Source: Chloroflexota bacterium (GTDB lineage: Bacteria; Chloroflexota; Anaerolineae; Anaerolineales; Villigracilaceae). Taken from it: a stretch of DNA of 64,000 nucleotides. Below, in pieces: positions 9,032 to 17,771 of this stretch (position 1 is the stretch's first letter; the number at the start of each line of letters is the position of its first letter). The stretch lies in the NCBI GenBank assembly GCA_016234495.1, contig JACRBI010000004.1, positions 1 to 64,000 of the forward strand, written 5' to 3'. Made by a program: the position numbers and the translations under genes. Below the pieces are notes generated by a model, which was not told where the DNA came from, did no database searches, and saw nothing but the letters and a program-made list of their open reading frames with translations.

Positions 9032-9945
9032 GGATTTATTTCTCCTTTGACATTTTTGAATAGGTCAGACAGCGCTTCATGCGCCGCTGAAAACTGGAAC
9101 CGGTACCCAGACTGAGTCAGCCGTTTGGGTTGGGAAAACCTACCATGCAAAATCAGGACGCTCATTTCGCCTAATAGTATCCTCAGCAAAATCGCTGGCG
9201 TTGGAAACCAGTATGGACGGTGAAGCACATCCGCCAGAGCGCGATTAAACTCCGCATTGGATGCTGGAACAGGCGCGACGAGATTATACACGCCGCGCGC
9301 ATCCTCACATTCGAGCAGGTGGCGCACTCCCCCAACCCAATCTTTGACATGAATCCACGGCATGGCTTGTCTGCCGGAACCAAGCGGGCCACCCGCAAAC
9401 AACCTGGTAGGGAGCGCCATCAGCGAGAGCAGGCCGCCATCTTTTGCAAGTACCGGCGCCGTGCGGACGATGATCCTCCGCACGCCCAATTCCTCAACAG
9501 ATTGGGTCGCGGCTTCCCATTTCACGGTTAGCTGGGCAAGGAAGTCGTCTGCGGGCAGCATGGACTCGTCAGCCAGGCCGCCGCTCAACCCGTAATGGTT
9601 AATGCCCGAGGCTTGGACGAAAATGCGCGGGCGCTGAGTCGCTTCGAGAATCGCTTGAGCAAGCGCCAGTCCGGGCATGATGCGCGAGTCGTGAAAATTG
9701 CGTTTGGTTGATTCAGTCCACGGCCAGGAAGAGAGGGATTTACCAGCGAGGTGAATCACGGCATCCATTTCGTTGACGATGCCGCCCCATCCGCTGGTTG
9801 TTTTCGCGTCCCAAAGCACGGCTTGAGCGCCGTCGATTACACGCGCGCCACGGGTGAGGATGAATACTTTATGTCCGTCAGATAAAAACGATTTTGTAAG
9901 CGCGCGCCCAAGGAAGCCGGAGCCGCCTGCAATCAGCACGTTCAT
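9028..9945 (-). CDS. TIGR01777-type NAD(P)-dependent epimerase (SDR39U1 / YfcH family)
   Basis: The 305-residue protein has an N-terminal Rossmann fold with the atypical glycine motif GGSGFLG at residues 7-13, an IHLAGKSL segment near residue 90, an active-site-like HYGLSG segment, and a C-terminal DUF1731 part starting near 250 (RPYWFPTPAILLR). This is the normal length and order of the family, whose substrate is unknown. It is the first gene of a two-gene unit with the lipoprotein (four-base overlap). A divergent HNH gene lies upstream. Confidence 0.9.
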   Translation of the reverse strand: MNVLIAGGSGFLGRALTKSFLSDGHKVFILTRGARVIDGAQAVLWDAKTTSGWGGIVNEMDAVIHLAGKSLSSWPWTESTKRNFHDSRIMPGLALAQAILEATQRPRIFVQASGINHYGLSGGLADESMLPADDFLAQLTVKWEAATQSVEELGVRRIIVRTAPVLAKDGGLLSLMALPTRLFAGGPLGSGRQAMPWIHVKDWVGGVRHLLECEDARGVYNLVAPVPASNAEFNRALADVLHRPYWFPTPAILLRILLGEMSVLILHGRFSQPKRLTQSGYRFQFSAAHEALSDLFKNVKGEINP

Positions 9946-9964
9946 GATTATTGCTCCTGTGAAA

Positions 9965-9993
9965 TTACAGATTTAATTAAGTGGCATTATAAT
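9965..9993 (+). promoter_or_regulatory. Possible promoter for the HNH gene
   Basis: TATAAT is present at 9988-9993, 21 bases before the ATG at 10015. The -35 region at 17 bases reads TTACAG, a poor match. No Shine-Dalgarno is visible in the short leader. Confidence 0.4.
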
Positions 9994-10014
9994 CATGCAG
10001 ATTATCGAGCCATT

Positions 10015-10518
10015 ATGCAGGAACCGGTACTGGTACTCAACGCTAATTTTGAGCCGATCCATGTATGCTCAACACGAAGGGCTGTTGGCCTGATCCTTGC
10101 GGGCAAAGCCGGTATGATCGTGAATGGCCGCGGACACATCCGTACGATTTCTCAATTGCTTCCGCGACCTTCAGTCATTCGACTGGAAACCCAGGTCCAT
10201 AGACCACGCCCTCACGTCAAATTAACGCGCCGAGAAATATTCAGACGCGACAATTATACCTGTCAGTATTGCGGCAAGCGTGACATCAGCCTGACCGTCG
10301 ATCATGTGATCCCGCGTCATTTGGGCGGCGAACACACCTGGACAAATCTTGTGACCGCCTGTTCTCCGTGCAATCATCATAAAGGAGGACGTAAAGTGTT
10401 GGAAGCGCACATGCGGCTGATGCACATTCCCAAGGAACCGCCCGCGAATGCGGCTTATATCTTCGGGCGTCACCTGACCGAGAATGGCGAGTGGGAACCG
10501 TATATTTCAGGATGGTAA
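10015..10518 (+). CDS. Stand-alone HNH endonuclease
   Basis: The 167-residue protein has an N-terminal domain (about 1-70) of the kind found in solitary HNH proteins, including VLNANFEP, and an HNH nuclease at about 75-135 with two Cys pairs (CQYC and CSPC) for a structural zinc. The catalytic VDHVIPRHLGG and the final NHHKG complete the ββα-metal motif. Family members are common and single-copy in many bacteria without a linked methylase or mobile element, so a restriction or homing role should not be assumed. No neighbour points to a defence island. A terminator follows within 60 bases. Confidence 0.9.
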   Translation: MQEPVLVLNANFEPIHVCSTRRAVGLILAGKAGMIVNGRGHIRTISQLLPRPSVIRLETQVHRPRPHVKLTRREIFRRDNYTCQYCGKRDISLTVDHVIPRHLGGEHTWTNLVTACSPCNHHKGGRKVLEAHMRLMHIPKEPPANAAYIFGRHLTENGEWEPYISGW

Positions 10519-10575
10519 CCAAAAAGGTTTCTGCTTACCACAAAGGAAGTGAAGAAAACTCAGCTACAACGGATA

Positions 10576-10606
10576 AAAAATCCTCCCCGCTTGGGGAGGA
10601 TTTTTG
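10576..10606. terminator. Intrinsic terminator
   Basis: A perfect eight-base GC-rich stem (10581-10588/10593-10600) with tetraloop GCTT, preceded by an A-run and followed by TTTTT. It lies between the HNH gene and the convergent ABC permease gene and can act on both. Confidence 0.88.
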
Positions 10607-10641
10607 TGCGCGAGTTTATCCTTACTCTTACGCTTAAAACA

Positions 10642-12078
10642 TTATTTCAAGACATTCATCAAAAGCGAAGGCGTGATATAAGCCTCAATCACTGCGGCTA
10701 TCGCCAGCAAAGGGACGACCAGCCCGAGAAAAATCTTCGTCCAATCTGCGAGCAATTCCAGAATCACTTCACCCATCGACTTCCCGGTTTGCGGAGTGAC
10801 GATGGACACGCCAATATACAGCATGGCTGCCGAACCGATCATCAATGCGGGGATTTCAAAGATTCCATGCGGCGCAACCCCCGCAAGAAAAATCGGCCAG
10901 GGTTGAATTCCAAGCAATTGCAGCAGGGCAAAAACTCCGCCGATCAAGCTGATATTTATCATGTAAAGCAACACACCCAGAACGCTGAACGAAAATATTC
11001 CCGCAAAAAAGATCAATGCCACAGCGCGGGTATTATTCAAAAACAAAAATGGAAAATTGACGCCCCCTTGCAGGCTTGAAAGATCAGGGAGTTCGCGGGC
11101 GCGCGAGGCTATTTTTTCCAGGTTTTCCGGTGAAGCATTTTCGATCATCTCCGTCACATTGACCATGACCCAGTCATAACCCATCCACAAACTGACACCG
11201 GCAACGAGGGCAACAGCCAAAATTGCGGGAGCGACTCGCCGCATCGCGGAACCTAAAACGCGCCGATACCATTCGCCCACTGATCGGGCTCCTCCTGTGA
11301 AGTTCCTCCAAAATGTGCGCAGGATCCAGCGCAGGTTAAACGAGTCGATCTCCCGCCCAAGCAGGTACTCCCGTTGGAAGTGAGCGATGCCGACTCGAAT
11401 CAGCAGCAGGGAAATGATCATCACGCCGGCGATCGCCAGCCAAAGCACTTGTTCATTTCCCCAAAAAAGCATCACCGCTTCGCCTTGCATCAAAATCGCA
11501 ACAGGGATCACGATGAAGGAAGCCAGTAGATTCGCCGCCTTCACCGAAGTGGACTGAACCGAAATTACAATCGCGGCGCTGACCATCAAGGTGGCATGGG
11601 CAGTGGTCAGCAGGATCAACTGCAGCATGGTAATAAATGGCGGCATAACCAGATTCTGGCGCGAGACCATCACCAGATAGAACGCGATGGAAAGATAACT
11701 CGCGACCAAGGGAGTGACCACACCCACCAATAGCTTCCCAAAATATAGCTGCCAGTTATCGAGCGGCGCGCTCAACATCGGCTCGATCGTGCCGCGCTCC
11801 TTCTCGCCGACAAACGCCTCCAACGCAACCACCAGCGAGATCGTGATCGGAAAAAATCCAATGATCATGATCGAGAACGGCACAAGACGCTCGAGGATCA
11901 AATTCGCATTATATTGATTCAAAAAATCCACGGTCTGTTTGGCAAATTCATTCATCAAAACCGGGAAACAAAAAATCAAGATCACCATCGGCGTCAGCAC
12001 GCGCCAATCGCGGAATTGATCTTTAAGTTCACGCCCGGCCACCAGCCACACAGGTTTTAATTTACTGAACATTCTCAA
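10642..12078 (-). CDS. ABC-2 type permease fused to a SpoIIM (DUF95) domain
   Basis: The 478-residue integral membrane protein has two parts. Residues about 1-265 form an ABC-2 permease with the conserved GEKERGTIEPMLSAP segment that follows the second membrane helix, as in NatB-like exporters. Residues about 285-478 match SpoIIM/DUF95: a long loop, NNTRAVALIFFAGI, several helices and the hallmark PHGIFEIPAL. The two families are usually separate genes. The partner ATPase overlaps it by 17 bases, so this is an exporter whose membrane half carries an extra SpoIIM unit. The substrate is unknown; no sporulation genes are nearby, so SpoIIM here does not imply sporulation. Confidence 0.88.
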   Translation of the reverse strand: MRMFSKLKPVWLVAGRELKDQFRDWRVLTPMVILIFCFPVLMNEFAKQTVDFLNQYNANLILERLVPFSIMIIGFFPITISLVVALEAFVGEKERGTIEPMLSAPLDNWQLYFGKLLVGVVTPLVASYLSIAFYLVMVSRQNLVMPPFITMLQLILLTTAHATLMVSAAIVISVQSTSVKAANLLASFIVIPVAILMQGEAVMLFWGNEQVLWLAIAGVMIISLLLIRVGIAHFQREYLLGREIDSFNLRWILRTFWRNFTGGARSVGEWYRRVLGSAMRRVAPAILAVALVAGVSLWMGYDWVMVNVTEMIENASPENLEKIASRARELPDLSSLQGGVNFPFLFLNNTRAVALIFFAGIFSFSVLGVLLYMINISLIGGVFALLQLLGIQPWPIFLAGVAPHGIFEIPALMIGSAAMLYIGVSIVTPQTGKSMGEVILELLADWTKIFLGLVVPLLAIAAVIEAYITPSLLMNVLK

Positions 12079-12997
12079 GTCCTTTGGCTTCCATCATCAC
12101 CTTTAGATACACCTGTTCAAGCGAGCGCGGTTCTTCCTGAAATGCCAATACCGGCGCAGACACTTTGGATAATGCCTTCAAAATTTGCGGATTAGATTCC
12201 TGCGGACGCATCACGCGCACCTTCAAACTGGACTCCGTCCGAGAGAGCACTTCCACATCCTTCGGCAGTTTCAACCTACTTGAGTCCCATGCGCCGGCAA
12301 ATTTAATTTCATACTCTGGCGCGCCAAGGACTTGATGTTTCAATTCATCCAATGTGCCTTGCAGCAAAATCCGTCCGCGATAAATGATGGCGATCTGGTC
12401 AGCGAGCGCCTCTGCTTCTGTCAGGTTATGAGAGCAGATGACGATCGTGCGCTGAGAAGATTTCAAGCGTGCAATCTCATCCCGTACCAGCCGCGCAGAC
12501 TCAGGGTCCATGGCTGAGGTCGGCTCATCGAGGAGCAGCACGCCGGGGTCGTGCATCATGGCGCGCGCCAATGCCAGCTTTTGACGCATCCCTTTGGAGT
12601 ATTCACCGATCCTGCGGCGGGATGCTTCCGCAAGCCCGAAGTATTCAAGCAGATGGTCGCTGCGTGATTTGCGCATTATAGGCGCGAGGCTGTAAACCTG
12701 TCCGAAAAAATCCAGATATTCGACAGCCGTCATGCGCATGTAAAGACCGTGCTGTTCAGTCAGCACCCCCACCGAAGCGCGGACGTCATGCCCGTTGCGG
12801 GTTACGTCATACCCGGCGACACGCGCCCATCCGCGCGAAGGCTGTAACAGCGCTGTCAACATGCGGACAGTGGTGGTCTTGCCTGCTCCGTTCTGCCCGA
12901 GCAAAGCTAGAATCTGGCCGGCCTGCACATTTAGGTTTACTCCGTCCACTGCTAAAAAATCATGGAATTGCTTGCTAAGATCGTGAGTTTCTATCAT
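12062..12997 (-). CDS. ABC transporter ATP-binding protein (NatA/CcmA-like)
   Basis: The 311-residue ATPase carries a Walker A motif GQNGAGKTTT near residue 34, a Q-loop region, the signature YSKGMRQK near 133, Walker B LLLDEPTSAMD near 155 and the switch His in CSHNLTEAEAL. A C-terminal extension of about 90 residues follows, as in DrrA/NatA-type exporters. It is first in the operon: its last 17 bases overlap the permease-SpoIIM gene. A good AAGGA ribosome site precedes the ATG. Confidence 0.92.
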   Translation of the reverse strand: MIETHDLSKQFHDFLAVDGVNLNVQAGQILALLGQNGAGKTTTVRMLTALLQPSRGWARVAGYDVTRNGHDVRASVGVLTEQHGLYMRMTAVEYLDFFGQVYSLAPIMRKSRSDHLLEYFGLAEASRRRIGEYSKGMRQKLALARAMMHDPGVLLLDEPTSAMDPESARLVRDEIARLKSSQRTIVICSHNLTEAEALADQIAIIYRGRILLQGTLDELKHQVLGAPEYEIKFAGAWDSSRLKLPKDVEVLSRTESSLKVRVMRPQESNPQILKALSKVSAPVLAFQEEPRSLEQVYLKVMMEAKGLENVQ

Positions 12998-13035
12998 TTG
13001 GGTTCCTTTTCAACACTGGCTCTATTTTATTCCCC

Positions 13036-13052
13036 GCTGATTAAGAATCAGC
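13036..13052. other. Short perfect stem-loop between lgt and the ABC operon
   Basis: A seven-base stem (13036-13042/13046-13052) with a three-base loop and further G/C pairs possible outside. No T-run follows on either strand, so it is not a classical terminator; it may stabilise the 3' end of the lgt message. Confidence 0.35.
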
Positions 13053-13064
13053 CCCGCGCAGACC

Positions 13065-13859
13065 TTACAATTTCCGCACAGAGCGGCGGATAAAAATTAC
13101 CGCGCAAACAAATGTGAGCGTAAAAAATACCTGGTTGACGTTGATGCCGTTTACGAGAGCCACGTCCAGCCGCAGAAATTCGAGGAATAAACGAGTTGCG
13201 GAATAGAAACCGAGATACACAAGGAAGAAGCCGCCTGCCCTGAACCTACCGGTAAATCTGCGGGACAGCCAAATGAGCAGGATCAAGTTTGCAAGACTTA
13301 AAATCGCTTCGTAGGCAAACAGCGGATGATAATACTCGATTGTTTCAAAGCCAGTTAGACGATGACTTGGTTCGATGAAAATCTTCCAGGGCAAATTTGT
13401 AGGCAGGCCGTACAACTCCTGACTGAAATAATTTCCTACACGCCCAATTGCCTGGGCAAGCGCAAGGCCGGGGGCAAGCAGGTCAGCCAGCACCCAAAAG
13501 GAATATCCTTGTTTGCGGGTGAACATGAACAGAGCAAAGAGTCCGCCAATGATTGCCCCAGGGATGCCAAAGCCGCCAACCCAGATTGCCAGCACGTCCA
13601 ACGGGTGAGAGAAATAATACCGGGTTGTCAAACCAAGCTCAACGGAAGAAAGAGGCGGAGTGAGGATATGCCAAAGACGCGCGCCAAGAATCCCCCAAAA
13701 TATCAGGTGCAGGAAGACATCATAAATAATTTCAGGATCATAATTATAAAATTTTGCTTGAATTATTGTAAGTAAAAACCCAGCCCCAAGACCAAGCGCG
13801 ACCAGGATGCCGCTCCAGCGAAAAAGCAGGGGGCCGAGAGAAAGTCCTTCTGCCATCAA
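13065..13859 (-). CDS. lgt: Phosphatidylglycerol-prolipoprotein diacylglyceryl transferase
   Basis: The 264-residue integral membrane enzyme transfers diacylglycerol to the lipobox Cys of prolipoproteins, the first step before LspA. About seven membrane helices are visible. The Lgt signature appears as GRVGNYFSQELYG near residue 140, with an upstream HPLD...GG segment and a downstream YHPLFAYE. Its ATG overlaps the end of the phosphatidyltransferase gene (four bases), so phospholipid synthesis and lipoprotein modification are co-translated. The enzyme uses phosphatidylglycerol as donor, which fits the partner. Confidence 0.95.
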   Translation of the reverse strand: MMAEGLSLGPLLFRWSGILVALGLGAGFLLTIIQAKFYNYDPEIIYDVFLHLIFWGILGARLWHILTPPLSSVELGLTTRYYFSHPLDVLAIWVGGFGIPGAIIGGLFALFMFTRKQGYSFWVLADLLAPGLALAQAIGRVGNYFSQELYGLPTNLPWKIFIEPSHRLTGFETIEYYHPLFAYEAILSLANLILLIWLSRRFTGRFRAGGFFLVYLGFYSATRLFLEFLRLDVALVNGINVNQVFFTLTFVCAVIFIRRSVRKL

Positions 13860-14488
13860 TGCACGTAATCTTTGTTTTCTCTGGCTTTTCGCATCCGCTC
13901 GTGCCCCTGTGCGCGGACGTGAAGTATGCGTTGAAGCGCGGTGATGTTTCCCAAAACAGCAATGATCACCGCCGCAAGAAATGGCTGATTAAAAACAAGC
14001 AAGGGGATCAGCACGAAGTAGCGCTCGACGCGAGTCAGGATGCCGACTTTGGCTGTAAAGCCCAGCCCTTCCGCGCGCGCCTTGACGTACGAGACAAGCA
14101 CCGAGCCAGCGGTGGCGGCAAACGTGACCACCACACCCTGATAATTTTCCTGCGAAACAAAATAATACAACAGCCCGCCGAAGGTTATGAACTCAGCATA
14201 ACGGTCACTGACCGAATCCACGAAGCCGCCGAAGTCGCTCGATTCGCCACGCAGGCGCGCCATCGTGCCGTCTAATGCGTCAACAAGGACGGATAGCAAC
14301 AGGACGATTCCGCCTGTTGTCATTTTCCCCTGCGAAATAATATACGCGCCAATGGAAGTGCCAACCAGCCCCAGCAATGTGATGGCATTCGGCGTCAGCC
14401 ATGTTCGGTTCAGGAATGCGCCGATGGGGTCTAATATGCCTTTGAACACACTGCGCAAGCGGTCTGTAAATGTCGGTTTTGAATTCAT
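13856..14488 (-). CDS. CDP-alcohol phosphatidyltransferase (phosphatidylglycerophosphate synthase-like)
   Basis: The 210-residue membrane enzyme has the family motif D-G-x2-A-R-x8-G-x3-D-x3-D, seen as DGTMAR then GGFVDSVSD at about residues 72-94. Six membrane helices are likely. The neighbour lgt consumes phosphatidylglycerol, which favours a PgsA role, but phosphatidylinositol-type synthases share the same motif, so the alcohol acceptor is inferred. It lies 33 bases after ftsK on the same strand and overlaps lgt by four bases. Confidence 0.88.
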   Translation of the reverse strand: MNSKPTFTDRLRSVFKGILDPIGAFLNRTWLTPNAITLLGLVGTSIGAYIISQGKMTTGGIVLLLSVLVDALDGTMARLRGESSDFGGFVDSVSDRYAEFITFGGLLYYFVSQENYQGVVVTFAATAGSVLVSYVKARAEGLGFTAKVGILTRVERYFVLIPLLVFNQPFLAAVIIAVLGNITALQRILHVRAQGHERMRKARENKDYVH

Positions 14489-14521
14489 TGCAAATATCCG
14501 GGCTTCGGAGGTTTTTGAATT

Positions 14522-16732
14522 TTATTCATCGCCCTTATCTTCATCCATCAGATCTTCTTCGCTGACGAGGACATCGCGTTCTTTTCCGCCGCCCTGAGAG
14601 GGGCCGACAACCCCCATCTCTTCAAGCTGATCGAGCAGCCGCGCGGCGCGCGGATAACCAATCCGCAGGCGGCGTTGAATGAGCGATGCGGAGGCGCGCT
14701 GGCTGCTGCGCACGATGGAGATGGCCTGTTCGATCAAACCGTCATCCTCGTTTTCATCCGGTTCCTGCAAAAGTTTCTCCCACGGCGGAACGTCATCCAC
14801 CCCTTCGCTGTTCTTCTGCCAATGAGAAATGATGCGCTCGATTTCCATATCTGTGATCATCACGCCCTGCGCGCGGACAGGGTTGCCAACTTCCGGGTTA
14901 AGGAAGAGCATGTCGCCGCGGCCAAGCAGGGATTCCGCACCGGTGTAATCCAGGATAACGCGGCTATCAATTCCAGACGCAACAGCAAATGCCAAACGCG
15001 CCGGGAAGTTGGCTTTGATAAGGCCTGTAACCACATCGGTGGATGGACGCTGTGTGGCAACAACCAGATGAATCCCCGTGGCTCGCGCCATTTGCGCGAG
15101 GCGGACAAGGTTATGTTCAGTCACGTCAGGCGCAGACATCATCAGGTCCGCGAGTTCATCAATTAAAACGACAATGCGCGGCAGGGCAACGCCATCTGCT
15201 TTGCGGGTGATTTTGCGATTGTAGGCATCTAGGTCGCGGGCATGGGCTGATTCAAGCAGGCGGTAACGATGTTCCATTTCAACGACCACCCAGCGCAGCA
15301 CGCCGAGGATGCGTTCAATGTTCGTTTCAACCTTCCCGTACAAGTGCGGCAACCCATTGAAGCGGATCAACTCCACCATCTTCGAGTCGATCATCACCAT
15401 GCGAAGATCTTCGGGCGTGTTATTCATGGCAAGACAAGCCGCAATGGATGTGATGCAGACCGACTTGCCGGAACCTGTCGCGCCGGCGATCAAGATGTGC
15501 GGCATCCGCGCAAGGTCAGCCACCAAAGGATGACCGGAAACATCGCGTCCGATCGCAATCGTCAGCGGCGCACCCGTTTTGTAGAAGGCATCAGATTCAA
15601 GCAAGGTCTTTAATCGGACAACTGAACTGTGGGTGTTTGGCACTTCAATGCCGACATAGGGTTTGCCGGGCACAGGTGCTTCGATGCGCAATCGCTGGGC
15701 TGACAATGCCAGCGCAATATCCTTTTCAAGTGAGGCGATCTGCGCCACGCGCACTTTCATTTGAAGCGCATCTTCTTCATCTGAGCCGGGCTTTTTGATG
15801 AAGCCGGGCTGCACCGCAAATTGCGTCACCGACGGACCGACACGATAGCCGATGACAGTGGCGGGAATGCCAAATTCAGACAGGGTTTTCATGATCAGAC
15901 CCGCTGTTTGATTGATCGTGCGTTCATCCGCGCGGACGTTTGATTCTGCCAAAAGGATTTGCAGTGGCGGAAGGTCTACACCGCGCGGGGGCGGCTTGAC
16001 GGATTTCTCATCCTTCTTCTCTGCGGCTTTTAGCGAGGTTCGGAATTCGGGCGGCAGGGGCTGTGTTTTCTTGCGCGGCGTGGCTGCCGCAGTTTTTGAT
16101 GGCTGTTCGGGTTCAGGCGCTGACTCAACTGGCAGCGGAGTGGCAATTACAACTGGCGGAGCTTCGCCGGCCACGGTCAGCAGCCACGCTTCCAATTTCT
16201 CCCACAAGCCAAAACCGATCATTACGGTAAATGCCCAGAGCAGGAAGATGACGAGCGTTCCGCCGCCCTTTGTCAGAGTCTGCCAGGCAAGCGTGATCAT
16301 GCCCCAGCCGAGTCGACCGCCGTCCATGCCGGACTCTGCCCGAAGGAGATCATTGCCGCCGTAAACAGCGAGCAGCCCCAGGGTCAGAAGTGAGGCGAGT
16401 TCGAGCGCAATGATCCGCCCCCAGTGGACGTCGCTTCCGTCACGACGCAGAAGTGAAAATCCCAGATATGCAATTCCAAGGAGGACAAAGATATTTCCCC
16501 AGCCAAACCAGATTTTTAGCAGGTCGGCAAATGGCGTAAGGAGCGCGCCATCGGTGATGTGCCAGACAGCAAGCAGGGACATGAGCGCGAAGGCGATCAG
16601 AGCTACGCCGGCGGTGTCGCGCAAAAAACGACCAAAGTGTAAGTTAGCAGTAGCGAGCCGTTCGAGCAGGTCGTTTTGCGGCGGTTCTGGCAGCGGGGAA
16701 TGTCCCTTGTGTTCGGGGAAGGAATCTGGCAT
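14522..16732 (-). CDS. ftsK: FtsK/SpoIIIE-family DNA translocase
   Basis: The 736-residue protein has four N-terminal membrane helices (about 35-185), a Pro/Lys-rich linker, the alpha-beta motor with Walker A GATGSGKSV near residue 420 and Walker B-like VVLIDELADLMM, and a C-terminal winged helix (gamma domain, about 660-715) ending before an acidic tail. It pumps DNA at the division septum during chromosome segregation. The linker is short compared with E. coli FtsK and close to SpoIIIE size. It starts five bases after the S1-repeat gene, so both are in one transcript. Confidence 0.95.
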   Translation of the reverse strand: MPDSFPEHKGHSPLPEPPQNDLLERLATANLHFGRFLRDTAGVALIAFALMSLLAVWHITDGALLTPFADLLKIWFGWGNIFVLLGIAYLGFSLLRRDGSDVHWGRIIALELASLLTLGLLAVYGGNDLLRAESGMDGGRLGWGMITLAWQTLTKGGGTLVIFLLWAFTVMIGFGLWEKLEAWLLTVAGEAPPVVIATPLPVESAPEPEQPSKTAAATPRKKTQPLPPEFRTSLKAAEKKDEKSVKPPPRGVDLPPLQILLAESNVRADERTINQTAGLIMKTLSEFGIPATVIGYRVGPSVTQFAVQPGFIKKPGSDEEDALQMKVRVAQIASLEKDIALALSAQRLRIEAPVPGKPYVGIEVPNTHSSVVRLKTLLESDAFYKTGAPLTIAIGRDVSGHPLVADLARMPHILIAGATGSGKSVCITSIAACLAMNNTPEDLRMVMIDSKMVELIRFNGLPHLYGKVETNIERILGVLRWVVVEMEHRYRLLESAHARDLDAYNRKITRKADGVALPRIVVLIDELADLMMSAPDVTEHNLVRLAQMARATGIHLVVATQRPSTDVVTGLIKANFPARLAFAVASGIDSRVILDYTGAESLLGRGDMLFLNPEVGNPVRAQGVMITDMEIERIISHWQKNSEGVDDVPPWEKLLQEPDENEDDGLIEQAISIVRSSQRASASLIQRRLRIGYPRAARLLDQLEEMGVVGPSQGGGKERDVLVSEEDLMDEDKGDE

Positions 16733-16737
16733 ATGGA

Positions 16738-17712
16738 TTACGCTTCGTTGAGCCTCATGCTGAGTCCCATGCGTTGATGCGCGGCGTCAAGGTGGAGAAC
16801 TCGGACTTGCACGGCTTGCCCTTCCAAAAGGACTTCTTTAAGCGGAACTCCTTCTGCCTGCGGAATTTCGGAGGCATGGATGAGTCCTTCCACGCCGCTG
16901 GAATCGAGGCGGGCAAAAGCGCCGTAGGAAAGCACGCTCGTGATGGTGGCGGACTTGACGCATCCCTCGGGGAATTCAACAGATGCGTGCTGCCACGGGT
17001 TGGCGAGCATACGCTTCAAACTTAAAGCAACCCGGCAGCGTTCCGGAGCAAGGTCAAGCACTTGTACGTCAATGGTGCTGCCCATCTTCACGATCTGATT
17101 GGGATGCGAAACGCGCCCCCATGAAAGTTCAGAGATGTGAATCAAGCCTTCCACGCCGCCAAGGTCAACGAATACGCCAAAATCTGTGACGTTGGTAACA
17201 ACACCTTTTACGTGCTGTCCCGGCTGCAAGGCATGGAAAAGTTCAGCGCGTTTGCCGGATTCTGACTGCGCGGCGCGTTCGGAAAAGACAACCCGCCCAT
17301 CCTCGGGCACACACTCGATAACTTTTAACCGCAACATACGCCCGACATACGATTCGAGGTCGTGGTCGCGCTCGTTGTTCTCGGTTTTTCCCGCCAGTTC
17401 AACCAAATGTGAGAACGGGACGAATCCATACATTCCGCTCCCCTCCACCAGCAAACCTCCCCGATTATGCCCGGTGACTGTCAAGTCTACGATTTGATCC
17501 CGCATGTACAAATCCTTGACCTGATTCCAATTTGGGGCAGGCTTTTTGTCTGCCGCTGAAACCCTCGACTCCTCCCGCTCATCCGGTTTGTTCCCCGCCG
17601 CCCGCGGTGGAGTGTGAGCCGATGATCGACCCTCCTCCGCGAGCACCGATGCCCACCAGCCCTCATCGATAACAGGCATCGGATGTTCCTTTTCATTTTT
17701 TTGTGCAACCAT
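16738..17712 (-). CDS. S1 RNA-binding repeat protein (RpsA-like)
   Basis: The 324-residue product has a poorly conserved charged N-terminus (about 1-60) then three S1 OB-fold repeats at about 70-145, 155-230 and 240-320. The second repeat, with GVVTNVTDFGVFVDLGG, is the most typical. It probably binds mRNA or acts as a short ribosomal S1 analogue. I chose the ATG at 17712 because GAAGG precedes it and a TATAGT box at 17730-17735 would place the transcript start just upstream; 17727 would be too close to that box. The ATG at 17679 also has a good AAAGGA site, so the start is not certain. It is transcribed with ftsK. Confidence 0.88.
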   Translation of the reverse strand: MVAQKNEKEHPMPVIDEGWWASVLAEEGRSSAHTPPRAAGNKPDEREESRVSAADKKPAPNWNQVKDLYMRDQIVDLTVTGHNRGGLLVEGSGMYGFVPFSHLVELAGKTENNERDHDLESYVGRMLRLKVIECVPEDGRVVFSERAAQSESGKRAELFHALQPGQHVKGVVTNVTDFGVFVDLGGVEGLIHISELSWGRVSHPNQIVKMGSTIDVQVLDLAPERCRVALSLKRMLANPWQHASVEFPEGCVKSATITSVLSYGAFARLDSSGVEGLIHASEIPQAEGVPLKEVLLEGQAVQVRVLHLDAAHQRMGLSMRLNEA

Positions 17713-17771
17713 ACGCCACCTTCCCATAGACTATAAATTTTGCGCTGCTGCGCGCTTTATCCATTAAATAG

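Noticed and set aside
10015-10518. HNH protein as part of a defence or homing system
   Set aside because: No methylase, intein, intron or mobile-element signs around it, and such solitary HNH proteins are widespread.
10549-11079. Plus-strand open frame of 176 codons
   Set aside because: It runs through a terminator and lies opposite the ABC-2/SpoIIM permease; composition is that of an antisense shadow.
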